A stretch of 56,239 bases of DNA from an uncultured Bacteroidales bacterium (GCA_946405575.1 CAMJHP010000014.1:1-56239), one strand, 5' to 3'; shown: positions 34,675 to 43,173, counted from the first letter of the stretch. Program-made: numbers and translations. The notes: generated from the letters alone by a model not told the origin.

Positions 34675-34815
34675 ATGAATAGATTAAATAAATCTACAAT
34701 CACAGGAATGGTCAACTTTAGCCGTCCTGACATCACTCAGATAGCCTGCTTCGCCACCTCAATCGCGACGCAGTCAGGAGAATTAGTCTTCACCCATAAA
34801 GCCGTTAAACCATGA
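34675..34815 (+). CDS. 46-aa protein upstream of Dam
   Basis: A short frame starting MNRLNKSTITGMVNFSR and ending HKAVKP, whose TGA overlaps the ATG of the Dam-type methylase by 4 bp (ATGA). Such an overlap suggests translational coupling and supports a real gene. Composition is mixed with one mildly hydrophobic stretch (ITQIACFATSIAT). No family recognised. Confidence 0.5.
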   Translation: MNRLNKSTITGMVNFSRPDITQIACFATSIATQSGELVFTHKAVKP

Positions 34816-35630
34816 GACCTTTTGTGAAATGGCCGGGCGGCAAGGCCCTGCTTTTGCCAGAGTTGCGCCAGAGGATGCCAAAGTCCATTGGCACCTATGT
34901 TGAGCCATTTGCTGGGGGTGCTGCGCTCTTCTTTGACAGGCAACCCCAGCAAGCACTCCTCAACGATGCTAACCCCAAGCTCATGAATCTCTACATCCAA
35001 GTCAGAGACCATAAGAGTGAGCTTGTTGGAAGGCTCGCATCCTATGAGACTGAGTATAATACCCTTACAACCATAAGTGCGAAGCAGGATTTTTATTACC
35101 AGTCCCGCAGTATATTCAATTCACGTGATTTCGAGACCAATCTGACGGTCCTGGATGCCGCACGCTTCGTTTTCATCAACAAGAGTTGCTTCAATGGTCT
35201 GTATCGCGAAAATAAGGCTGGCCAGTTCAACGCTGCCTTTGGTTGGAAATCTAACATCATCCTTTATGATGAAGACAACCTCACCGATTGTTCTTCCGCT
35301 TTGCAGGATGCCTTGATAATGAGCGGTGATTTTGAGGATGCGTGCCGAGACCTTACGGCTGGCGACTTCGTCTTTTTCGACCCCCCTTACGACTCAACCT
35401 TCGACGCTTACCAAGGCAACGGCTTCAGCAAGGAGGACCAAAAACGACTTTGCCGCCTCTTCCAAAGTCTTACCGAAAGAGGTGTCTATTGTATGCTCTC
35501 CAATAGCAACACGGAGTTTATCGCGGGCTTATATAGCGGTTATAGCTTTGAGAAGGTCTCGGCCAAACGCATGATCAACCGCAATGGAAACGGTCGTGAG
35601 GGCGAGGAATTGATAATAACAAACTATTAA
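34812..35630 (+). CDS. Dam-type DNA adenine methyltransferase (D12 class)
   Basis: A 272-residue N6-adenine methyltransferase. Motifs: PFVKWPGGKALLLPEL at the N-terminus and VEPFAGGAALFF (SAM binding, FxGG-like), and FFDPPYDST (catalytic DPPY). Order and length match the Dam/M.DpnIIA alpha group, which often modifies GATC, though specificity cannot be read here. No restriction enzyme gene is adjacent, so it is a solitary methylase, either protecting the element or regulating it. It overlaps the 46-aa ORF and is followed by a 66-aa gene and the membrane ATPase. Confidence 0.9.
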   Translation: MRPFVKWPGGKALLLPELRQRMPKSIGTYVEPFAGGAALFFDRQPQQALLNDANPKLMNLYIQVRDHKSELVGRLASYETEYNTLTTISAKQDFYYQSRSIFNSRDFETNLTVLDAARFVFINKSCFNGLYRENKAGQFNAAFGWKSNIILYDEDNLTDCSSALQDALIMSGDFEDACRDLTAGDFVFFDPPYDSTFDAYQGNGFSKEDQKRLCRLFQSLTERGVYCMLSNSNTEFIAGLYSGYSFEKVSAKRMINRNGNGREGEELIITNY

Positions 35631-35657
35631 CTAATTGTAAAACAAAAATTTATACCA

Positions 35658-35858
35658 ATGAAAAGTAATGTGTTTAACAACGAAAAGACAAGAAGTCAAG
35701 ATGAGTTGCTTCAAGAAAAGAGGCGTATTCTACTCGTGGCTAGGATTGCTATTGTGTGGGGCAGGGATGACCTGTTGCCCGAATTGGAGACGCAACTCGA
35801 ACAAATAAACAGCGAGTTATTAACAAGTAAAAAGAAGTCTGCCTATGAAATTCAATAA
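35658..35858 (+). CDS. Small helical protein of unknown function
   Basis: A 66-residue charged protein (MKSNVFNNEKTRSQDE) that is probably a helical hairpin: LLQEKRRILLVARIAIVW and LPELETQLEQINSELL. Its end overlaps the start of the ATPase gene by 14 bp, which suggests coupled translation and joint function. No family recognised. Confidence 0.6.
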   Translation: MKSNVFNNEKTRSQDELLQEKRRILLVARIAIVWGRDDLLPELETQLEQINSELLTSKKKSAYEIQ

Positions 35859-37089
35859 TAAAGCAAGTGATTGGGGAGGTGGATTTGTTTCGGTTTTAAT
35901 TGCTATTGCAACAGGTTCAGCTGGATACTTATTCTATCAATGCCGCCAAGACTATCGCTCCAAAAAAGAACAAGAGAATCGCGAGAACCGAAGACTTGAA
36001 GCTGAGCGGGAGCGCGCTAAAGAACAAAGCCAAGCCGAGAAAGAAGACCCCGAATTAAAGCTTAAGAAACAGGACAAAGAAGTAAAAGCCTATGTCTTCG
36101 AAAAGCTTGGCCTGGATGAGACAAACCCGCCCCAAAGTGAACCAGTGTGTGCCTATAAAGCAGAAGGAAAAAGGTATTCGCGACCTTCTCTGGTCGGGCC
36201 TCTTGTTTCTAAAGGCGACCTCTGTGTGGTGGTGAGTCAACCCGGCGTTGGCAAATCAATCCTCGCTTCACAAATGGGGGATGACATTGCTAGAGGTAAG
36301 GCATCCTTGTTGTTTCCTAACTCGGATGTTCATCAAGATCCGCAACCTGTTTTTTACTGGGATGCTGAGATGGATTCTGACGACATGAAAGAGCGTTATC
36401 CCGAGGGTCTAAGTGGCAATTTTGTTCGCTTTTCGCATTGCAACTATCGAGACGGTTTTTATCTTCTAAAACATATCTATGATGTGGTTTTCTCCTTGTT
36501 CACTGACGCAACGATTATCCTTGATAACTGGAAGGCACTCAGCGCAAGGATAGATGCTTATTACTTTTTGACAGGACTTAAGAAGCTCCAATCGTTATTT
36601 GAAGAAAAAGGCACTCGCTTGACCATCATTATCGTCATTCACACCACCAAAGAGGCCTGCAAGAAGTATGATGTCGATCTTGGTGATGTAGCCGGTGCCG
36701 CAGAGATAACCAGATATGCGAAAACCGTTCTTTTTGTTAACCCTATAATAGACTCGTTAGGTATTGTCGAGTTACATGATGCCAAGCGACGGAGAGCAAA
36801 AAAGAATGAGGATATCTTGCTGGTGCTCAAAGGCGGAGAAGGAACAACTGAAAACATTCACTTCGAGGCAATCTCTATGGATGATTTCAAGAAAATAGTG
36901 AATGACAGCAAGCCCGATTTTGAGGAAAAGCGTCCTGGAAGAAAATCAAAGTTCACAGACGAAGACGACCGTGATATTGCTCGGAGGCTTGAGAGTGGAG
37001 AGTCTGCTGAAGACATTGCCAAGGATTATGGAGTGAAGCCGAAAACAATCTATGATAGGGCAAAACGCTATCGAAAGAAGAAAAGCTGA
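35845..37089 (+). CDS. Membrane-anchored RepA-like AAA ATPase with C-terminal HTH
   Basis: A 414-residue protein in four parts: an N-terminal transmembrane helix (about 12-31), a charged coiled-coil-like arm (about 35-80, Glu/Lys/Arg-rich), a RecA/RepA-like ATPase domain (about 112-355) and a DNA-binding tail (about 370-414). Walker A is SQPGVGKS (131-138), Walker B is TIILDNWK (Asp227), and IIVIHTTKE follows. The tail GRKSKFTDEDDRDIARRL, then EDIAKDYGVKPKTI, is a resolvase-type HTH. Ordinary RepA/AAA_25 proteins are cytosolic hexameric helicases; the anchor and HTH are unusual. It may tether element DNA to the membrane during replication or partition. Confidence 0.8.
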   Translation: MKFNNKASDWGGGFVSVLIAIATGSAGYLFYQCRQDYRSKKEQENRENRRLEAERERAKEQSQAEKEDPELKLKKQDKEVKAYVFEKLGLDETNPPQSEPVCAYKAEGKRYSRPSLVGPLVSKGDLCVVVSQPGVGKSILASQMGDDIARGKASLLFPNSDVHQDPQPVFYWDAEMDSDDMKERYPEGLSGNFVRFSHCNYRDGFYLLKHIYDVVFSLFTDATIILDNWKALSARIDAYYFLTGLKKLQSLFEEKGTRLTIIIVIHTTKEACKKYDVDLGDVAGAAEITRYAKTVLFVNPIIDSLGIVELHDAKRRRAKKNEDILLVLKGGEGTTENIHFEAISMDDFKKIVNDSKPDFEEKRPGRKSKFTDEDDRDIARRLESGESAEDIAKDYGVKPKTIYDRAKRYRKKKS

Positions 37090-37110
37090 GATGTGAGGTG
37101 ACAGAAACTA

Positions 37111-37135
37111 GGGAGGCTAAGCGCCTCCCTTTTTT
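37111..37135 (+). terminator. Intrinsic terminator of the HTH-Dam-ATPase operon
   Basis: GGGAGGC (37111-37117) pairs with GCCTCCC (37123-37129) around a 5-nt loop, followed by six T. Confidence 0.85.
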
Positions 37136-37180
37136 GTTTGTTGTAATGCCAAGCCCTTCCATCTTGTCGTAAAATATGCC

Positions 37181-37188
37181 TATCTTTG
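37181..37188 (+). promoter_or_regulatory. -7 box of the Y-family polymerase operon
   Basis: TATCTTTG matches TAnnTTTG only 5 bp before the ATG at 37194, so the mRNA is nearly leaderless if this box is used. It excludes the in-frame ATG at 37176. Confidence 0.55.
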
Positions 37189-37193
37189 CGGAC

Positions 37194-38702
37194 ATGAAGC
37201 AGCGCACCTACATAGCCATCGACCTAAAGTCCTTCTACGCATCAGTCGAGTGCGTGGAACGTGGTCTTGATCCTCTGACTACAAATCTGGTCGTTGCTGA
37301 TGAAAACCGTACTGAGAAAACCATCTGTCTTGCCGTATCACCATCCTTGAAGTCATACGGTATTCCTGGCCGTCCTCGTCTGTTTGAGGTGGTGCAGAAG
37401 GTCGCAGAAGTTAATCGTGAGCGGAAGAGGCAAATTGCAGGCTATCAGTTTCACGGCAAATCCTATCTTGATGCTGAACTGAAGGCCAATCCGGACTGGG
37501 AAGTGGATTATCTCATAGCGCCTCCGAGGATGGCTTATTACATCGGCTACAGCACAAGGATATACCAGGTCTATTTGAAGTATATCGCCCCTGAAGATAT
37601 ATACCCCTATTCCATCGACGAGGTTTTCATAGATGCTACTGACTATCTTGACAGCTATAAGACGACCGCCCATGAGTTAGCTCTGAAGATGGTAAGGGAT
37701 GTGCTGAAAGAGACTGGCATAACTGCTACAGCGGGTATTGGAACCAACATGTATCTCTGCAAGGTGGCTATGGATATTGTAGCCAAGCATATTCCAGCCG
37801 ATAAGGATGGCGTGAGAATCGCTGAACTTGACGAGATGAGTTATCGGCATAAACTCTGGAACCATAGGCCTCTGACAAGTTTCTGGCGTGTGGGTAAGGG
37901 TATAGCGAAGAAGTTGGAAGAACACGGCATGGACACTATGGGTAAGGTGGCGCGATGTAGCATTGATAACGAAGAACTCCTATACAGCCTTTTCGGTGTG
38001 AACGCTGAACTCCTCATAGATCATGCTTGGGGATGGGAGCCTGTCGGGATGAAGGAGGTCAAAGCCTACAAGCCCGAAACCAATTCAATCAGTGGCGGTC
38101 AGGTGCTGTCAGAGGGTTATGACTACAAAAAGGCTAAGGTCGTGACTCTTGAAATGGCCGATGATGTAGCGTTGAATCTCGTAAAGCATCATTATGTGGC
38201 GGATCAAATCGTCCTGACCATCAACTACGACGCTGAGAACTTGACAAACCCGGTGCTAAGGTCGAAATACTTTGGTGAGATTACAACTGACTACTATGGC
38301 AGACAGGTTCCAAAACACGCCCATGGAACGGCTAATCTTGATACCCACACATCATCAGGCAAGGTTATCACAGCAGCGGTTAAGGATTTGTATGCTAAAA
38401 TAGTCAATCCCAATCTCCTTGTGCGCCGAATCAACCTGACCGTGAACCATGTCGTAAGTGAAGAAAATGCGGCATCACTAGCCCAACCATCCGAGCAGCT
38501 TGACCTCTTTACCAACTACGAGGAGAAAGCGCGGGATGAAGAAGAAAAAGCTGAAGAACTGGCCAAGGAACGCAAGGTGCAGGAAGCTTTACTCGGTATC
38601 AAAGAGAAATTCGGGAAGAACGCCATTCTGAAGGGTTTAAATTTCGAGGAAGGTGCGACAGCCAAGGAGAGGAATCAACAGATAGGAGGTCACAAGGCAT
38701 GA
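37194..38702 (+). CDS. Y-family DNA polymerase (UmuC/UvrX-like)
   Basis: A 502-residue translesion polymerase. The palm motifs are IDLKSFYASVE (Asp10) and YSIDEVFID (Asp142, Glu143); TATAGIGTNMYLCKVAMD is the Y-family SxNKxLAK-like region. The little-finger domain covers about 280-430, and QLDLFTNYEEK near 440 resembles a beta-clamp binding site (QLxLF). The charged tail to 502 is extra. Its stop overlaps a YolD-like gene by 4 bp, the arrangement known for UvrX/YolD pairs on Firmicute plasmids and phages. Mobile-element mutagenic repair under stress is inferred. Confidence 0.9.
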   Translation: MKQRTYIAIDLKSFYASVECVERGLDPLTTNLVVADENRTEKTICLAVSPSLKSYGIPGRPRLFEVVQKVAEVNRERKRQIAGYQFHGKSYLDAELKANPDWEVDYLIAPPRMAYYIGYSTRIYQVYLKYIAPEDIYPYSIDEVFIDATDYLDSYKTTAHELALKMVRDVLKETGITATAGIGTNMYLCKVAMDIVAKHIPADKDGVRIAELDEMSYRHKLWNHRPLTSFWRVGKGIAKKLEEHGMDTMGKVARCSIDNEELLYSLFGVNAELLIDHAWGWEPVGMKEVKAYKPETNSISGGQVLSEGYDYKKAKVVTLEMADDVALNLVKHHYVADQIVLTINYDAENLTNPVLRSKYFGEITTDYYGRQVPKHAHGTANLDTHTSSGKVITAAVKDLYAKIVNPNLLVRRINLTVNHVVSEENAASLAQPSEQLDLFTNYEEKARDEEEKAEELAKERKVQEALLGIKEKFGKNAILKGLNFEEGATAKERNQQIGGHKA

Positions 38703-39097
38703 ACGAATACGACGATATCATCAACCTGCCGCATCATGTGTCATCGAGGCATCCCCAAATGAGCATGATGAACCGAGCCGCCCAGTTCGCCCCATTTGCT
38801 GCATTGACCGGACATGCTGCTGCTATCGAGGAAACCGCCCGCCTGACTGATGAACAAATGGAGCTGGCAGATGAAGACAATGAGATTCTGAACCAAAAGA
38901 TGGCTTACTTGCGCGAGAACCTACATGAACATCCCCTCGTAACAATCACTTATTTTGAAGAGGATGGACGTAAAACCGGCGGCGCATACAAGACCATCGA
39001 AGACCAACTGCAAAACATCGACGATTATAACATGTCGCTCGTGCTGAAGACTGGCGAAACTGTCTTTTTGAGGTCGATTTTTGATATCCAATACTAG
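38699..39097 (+). CDS. YolD-like protein
   Basis: A 132-residue protein. The signature is MMNRAAQFAPFAALTGHAA near residues 21-39, then a helical arm (ETARLTDEQMELADEDNEIL) and a beta-rich C-terminus with GRKTGGAYKTIEDQLQNI. YolD-family proteins are thought to be functional partners of Y-family polymerases (UmuD-like). It overlaps the polymerase gene by 4 bp. Confidence 0.85.
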   Translation: MNEYDDIINLPHHVSSRHPQMSMMNRAAQFAPFAALTGHAAAIEETARLTDEQMELADEDNEILNQKMAYLRENLHEHPLVTITYFEEDGRKTGGAYKTIEDQLQNIDDYNMSLVLKTGETVFLRSIFDIQY

Positions 39098-39432
39098 ACC
39101 TGAGCCTTACAAAACACCTTACCTATTACCTATTTATCTCAAAATGTCGCGCAATGGGTTGAACTATTTGTGTGTCTCGTTCTTAACTGTTTTTCAGTTG
39201 TTTATCTTGCCATTTACTCATTACTTATTATGATTGGAAAAGTGAGGAACTGGCATATTCTGATTTTCTGGAAGTTTTGGGTAATGAGTGAATCAGATGC
39301 CTACTTTGCCTACTAGCTTCGGTTACTTTTCGGCTGTTTGAATGTCTGGTTGAATGTAAAATCATATTTTGCGTACCATCCGCCGTCACTTCGTTATATA
39401 TGTATATAAATCAACTAATTAAAATAAAAAAA
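39098..39432 (+). other. Gene-free stretch with a long-range inverted repeat
   Basis: No gene is seen. ACTCATTAC (39216-39224) pairs perfectly with GTAATGAGT (39281-39289), and flanking bases extend the match with one wobble, around a 56-nt loop. AACTG/CAGTT around TTTTT forms a small hairpin at 39185-39199. The stretch is AT-rich and ends at the start of the 95-aa gene. Operator or structural roles are possible. Confidence 0.4.
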
Positions 39433-39720
39433 ATGGAAAATATTGACAACGAAGCAAAGAAGATTAACGGCCAGATCATGTCGGCAAGGCCATACGAGCC
39501 GTTTTACACTAGCGATGATGGCAACGATGCTATTTTCACTGGCGAGATGAACAACAATCAAATCGAGGTGTTTTTCGCCACTATCATCAACGGTGAGCCT
39601 ACTGCGGCTTGTGTGCATTATATGTACAAGGATGCCAAGGATACAATTGGTATTGCAGCAATAGTGAAACATTTCTACGAAGATGCTGTTGATACAGTGA
39701 AAAAACTGAACGATGAATAA
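39433..39720 (+). CDS. Small acidic protein of unknown function
   Basis: A 95-residue acidic protein (MENIDNEAKKINGQIM) with a beta-rich middle (AIFTGEMNNNQIEVFF) and a helical end (FYEDAVDTVKKLNDE). The frame also opens at an ATG at 39400; the 39433 start is preferred because it follows an A-rich leader and gives a regular N-terminus. It is a single-gene unit with its own terminator. Confidence 0.55.
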   Translation: MENIDNEAKKINGQIMSARPYEPFYTSDDGNDAIFTGEMNNNQIEVFFATIINGEPTAACVHYMYKDAKDTIGIAAIVKHFYEDAVDTVKKLNDE

Positions 39721-39738
39721 CTGGTAAAAACAGAAAGG

Positions 39739-39768
39739 CTGGCACGTTTTTGTGCCAGTCATTTTTTT
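39739..39768 (+). terminator. Intrinsic terminator
   Basis: CTGGCAC (39739-39745) pairs with GTGCCAG (39752-39758), followed by TCA and seven T. It ends the 95-aa gene. Confidence 0.8.
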
Positions 39769-39890
39769 CGATATTACATGCAATTGTGGACATAGTTGAG
39801 TAAAAATAAGACAGCGGCGTATTGCCACTGCCGTTGTTGGCTATAGTATCACATAGCCGTTTTCCCTGCGCCCATCCACCGTTTGTTTTA

Positions 39891-41666
39891 CTATCTGACG
39901 ATGATATATTTCCCCGTGCTGCTTGAAGTTGGCCTTGACGACTTGGGATAATAGTCATTGATATCCGTTGCCTTCGCGGTACGGTTATATCCATTCGCGG
40001 AATACACCTCTTGCAGTTTTTCCTTAAGTTCTTTGCAGCTGTATTTTCCTGGCGTAATTACCTTCTTCACCTCTGACTCCATATCGACAGCGTTACGGGC
40101 ATCTGAGGTTTCGACCAAGCTTCTTGCATAATCGGAATCATAGAACACCTTGCCAAACTCCTTATAGCAACGGTCGACCAAAATATAGTTCTCACTCGTC
40201 TGTTCTTCGGGAGTCCATTCCACAGGTGCGCCATCGAGCTGCGCCTGATACTTTTCACAAATTGGCTTGTATGATGTTTCACGCGGTTCCCTTGGTTTAG
40301 CAACATTGATGGGGCCGGAGAAGGTGCTGCTCATATTTGACATCAGCGCAAATCCACTTTGATAGAGCTGGATTACATTTGTGGCCAGGTATTTGTCGAA
40401 GTTGAAGCTCATGTGGTTCAAAAAGAGCTTGCCATCGTCTATATAGGTGTACCGCAAGTAGATTTCCGAGATACCCATAGGATCAACAACGTCAAAACCA
40501 TTGTTCATACCCTTGCAGAAATCTTCAATTCGTTGTTGTAGTGCATCTATTTTCCCGATTAACGCTGGCACATCAATATCAAAAATGTCAAGATTGTAGA
40601 AGAATACAAATCGGTCGGCATTAGGGTTGCTCCTGTTGCGATTCCTGCTCACGGCCTGCTTGATGTCTAGCCGAAGGTCTAGCATCATCGAAGGAGAATC
40701 ACCGTTTAAGTAGTCTTTGGTATTTCCAGATGACACCACCACGTTCATTGCTTCGGGGTCATCCAAGTCAATGCCCTGAAAACCTGTCGACGTGATAAAG
40801 GTGAAGGTGGGTAAATTCGAGAAATCCCTTACTCTGATACCATCCAACTTCGCCCTCTTCAGTTTGGTCTCTTGTTCGTTGGAGTTGGAGCATATTATTC
40901 CTGACATGCCTTTTATGCCACATTCCTTGATGGCCTTGCATATCGAATTTACGGAATTGAGGAAGATGATGGCCTTCCTGAATTTCCTGTCACCCACCAC
41001 GGCATCTTTTCCTGCTACAATAGGCTGTATCACTTCCTTCTTCAGTGCATCCGTGGGCATTCTCCTCTTGCACATCATCGGAGTTACGGTCATCGAGGTT
41101 GTCCATTTGAATTTGTATTGGTCAAGCCCCATGATCCACTCGCCGTAAGTGCCTTGGAAATAATCAACTGGTACGGGCGTTGAGGAAATCATTGTAACCC
41201 TATCTTGCAGTGGCTCCAGTTCCTTCAGCATGTAATTCAGCACGTCGATTTCTGTTGTTGAATCCGATTTCAGGTGGGATTGCGCAAAGACTTTATCCGA
41301 TTCGTCGACTACAATGCGCACGTTATCCATCCGAGCAAAAGGCAGCATCCTGGCAAAGGAGTCATAGGTGCAGATGTATTTCGCCGGTTGTCTCGTTTGG
41401 CATTGGTTGAAATAATTCTGAATCGTGTAATCGTCAACATCACCTGTTACCCCTTGCACATAATAGGGGCAACGGGTTGATGGGTATTGATTAGCTTTGT
41501 TCTCTACCAACAGCTTCGTGGGCACCAATAGTAATGTATTGCAGTTTTCCTCTATGGCAACACTGGTCATTCCCACGCCGCATGTTGTTTTGTCAATGTA
41601 GGCATGGGTTGGTAAATCTTTCATTACTTCACTTGCGTAATTTGCATTATAACAATACTCTATCAT
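39891..41666 (-). CDS. SF2 helicase-like protein with altered Walker A
   Basis: A 591-residue protein with SF2 helicase layout. Motif I is KTTCGVGMTS (26-35), where the usual GKT lysine is Met33. Motif II is VVDESDK (Asp121, Glu122), motif III-like is MISSTPVP, and QAVSRNRNRSNP resembles motif VI. The C-terminal about 150 residues have no known match. I recall similar lysine-less variants in Bacteroidetes phages and elements, so it is probably a functional subfamily; ATPase activity is uncertain. The start is set at 41666 because AAAGAAAGGA lies just upstream; the frame is open to 41714. Confidence 0.65.
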   Translation of the reverse strand: MIEYCYNANYASEVMKDLPTHAYIDKTTCGVGMTSVAIEENCNTLLLVPTKLLVENKANQYPSTRCPYYVQGVTGDVDDYTIQNYFNQCQTRQPAKYICTYDSFARMLPFARMDNVRIVVDESDKVFAQSHLKSDSTTEIDVLNYMLKELEPLQDRVTMISSTPVPVDYFQGTYGEWIMGLDQYKFKWTTSMTVTPMMCKRRMPTDALKKEVIQPIVAGKDAVVGDRKFRKAIIFLNSVNSICKAIKECGIKGMSGIICSNSNEQETKLKRAKLDGIRVRDFSNLPTFTFITSTGFQGIDLDDPEAMNVVVSSGNTKDYLNGDSPSMMLDLRLDIKQAVSRNRNRSNPNADRFVFFYNLDIFDIDVPALIGKIDALQQRIEDFCKGMNNGFDVVDPMGISEIYLRYTYIDDGKLFLNHMSFNFDKYLATNVIQLYQSGFALMSNMSSTFSGPINVAKPREPRETSYKPICEKYQAQLDGAPVEWTPEEQTSENYILVDRCYKEFGKVFYDSDYARSLVETSDARNAVDMESEVKKVITPGKYSCKELKEKLQEVYSANGYNRTAKATDINDYYPKSSRPTSSSTGKYIIVR

Positions 41667-42171
41667 ATTATTCCTTTCTTTTATTTTGTTATTAAGTTTC
41701 TTGAAAAAAGCCATACCATATCAGCTGGCAATGGTTGTACATAGATAAGGATATGATGGCTAATTATCTGCTTTTCACCTTTTTTGACCGAAACATTCCT
41801 AATATAAAGATAAAACATACCCGTAAAAAAAGGTGAAGATTTGGATGGAGACGATTGCTTCGCTGCCGTCTCCATCCTTCGCCTTCGGCTCATGTAATCA
41901 CACATATTTTATTCTTTTTCTCCTCCATTAGTGAATTGAAATAACCTGGCCTTCGGCTCAGCCTCTTAACTGAAAAGAGAAGAGTAATAATGATGTTTTC
42001 TCTTATCTTTCAGTTAATCAGCTAGCGAAGCCATTGTTTATGTGAAATCTCCAAAAAAAGAAAAGGGAAAACCTACAATAACATTTTGGAGCTTGCCAAA
42101 GCTCCCATGCATAGGGGCCATTCTCGAAGCCCCTATGCTATGAAATGAAATGGTATAGAGCGAAGCTATGC
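41667..42171 (-). repeat. Array of hairpins between helicase-like and primase-like genes
   Basis: No gene is seen in about 500 bp. Four clear inverted repeats are present: GGATGGAGACG/CGTCTCCATCC (41843-41877, 11 bp); TTAACTGAAA/TTTCAGTTAA plus AGAGAA/TTCTCT (41966-42017); GGAGCTT/AAGCTCC (42089-42106); and CATAGGGGC/GCCCCTATG (42111-42138, 9 bp). GCCTTCGGCT-type tetraloop hairpins occur at about 41881-41889 and 41950-41958. It lies upstream of the helicase-like gene and downstream of the primase-like gene, so a replication or transfer origin is possible, as are stacked terminators. Confidence 0.5.
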
Positions 42172-43173
42172 CTATTTGTTGTTCTTATAGTTCAGATACT
42201 TGACCCTCTCGTTGCCAAACTCGTTCCTTGCGTTATGATAACAACTAGAGACCATCGACCTTATATCTTCATTATCCAAACCAGCCCATGAATCCTTACC
42301 GAATTGACCAACCAATGACCATACCGCATTCTCATATAACACACCATCTTTGCAATAAATCACAGCCCTCTTCTTGATCTCGTTATGCCTATTTCCGTCC
42401 TTATAATAGTCAGGGTTTTTGGCATTAAATGATTTCACCAAGGAATTCATCAGCGCTTTATCGGTGCATACGGCTTGGAATGATTTGTTTAGGTCTATTT
42501 CATCTTGCGTATGTTGAAACTCTCCTCTCCCATAATTGCCACTAAAAGATTGCGTTTTAGTCGGCGGTTGTGATATGGAAAGGTCAAACAGGAAATGATA
42601 AGGTTGTAGGTTGGGGTCCTGGTTGATGAAGATATCAGGGTCCCACGACAAGAAACACCCTCTGCACAAGTCGGAACAGTTCTCATCAAATTCAGGTGTA
42701 TTGGGGAAAAGGTTCTTCTTTATCTGCTTGAACATGTTATAGTGCAAACTTGGATTGGTATTGTCATGTATCATCAAAGCCTTCACACCATGCGCAGGAC
42801 TCAACCACACAGCATACAAATGGAGTGGAGTTGCGTATTGGATTAACTTCTGCTTAAACACCGCTATCTTGTCAGCATTGTCAAAATCGAAGTCTAATAC
42901 GATGACATTGGAGTATTGCACGAGGTTTTCTGAATTACGATAACTGAATATGCCATTTGGGGTGAATAGTGGTAAGACCTTCTTTAACTCTTTTGTCAAG
43001 AAATCATACTGACTATTCCTAATGCTTGAGATTCTTTCCTTTAATCCATAATCACCAGATTTGATCCAGCCTAGTATTTGATTTAATTCAATTCCGCCAC
43101 TGGAACCATTTACATCCATGGCGTTCTTGTAAACTGATACTTTTTTTAACTCTATTTTATTGTCTTCTTTCAT
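42172..43173 (-). CDS. VirE-N/BT4734 family primase-like protein
   Basis: A 333-residue protein. The N-terminal about 190 residues match the BT4734/BF3469 (VirE N-terminal, archaeo-eukaryotic-primase-like) family: ISSIRNSQYDFLTKELKKVLP, then GIFSYRNSENL, and VIVLDFDFDN with the metal-type Asp residues, followed by LYAVWLSPAHGVKALM. The C-terminal part (about 225-333) looks like a PriCT-type helical domain (GNRHNEIKKRAVIYC). These proteins prime replication in Bacteroidetes mobile elements. No VirE/D5 helicase domain is fused; the helicase-like gene downstream may supply it. An ATG at 43191 is also possible. Confidence 0.8.
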   Translation of the reverse strand: MKEDNKIELKKVSVYKNAMDVNGSSGGIELNQILGWIKSGDYGLKERISSIRNSQYDFLTKELKKVLPLFTPNGIFSYRNSENLVQYSNVIVLDFDFDNADKIAVFKQKLIQYATPLHLYAVWLSPAHGVKALMIHDNTNPSLHYNMFKQIKKNLFPNTPEFDENCSDLCRGCFLSWDPDIFINQDPNLQPYHFLFDLSISQPPTKTQSFSGNYGRGEFQHTQDEIDLNKSFQAVCTDKALMNSLVKSFNAKNPDYYKDGNRHNEIKKRAVIYCKDGVLYENAVWSLVGQFGKDSWAGLDNEDIRSMVSSCYHNARNEFGNERVKYLNYKNNK

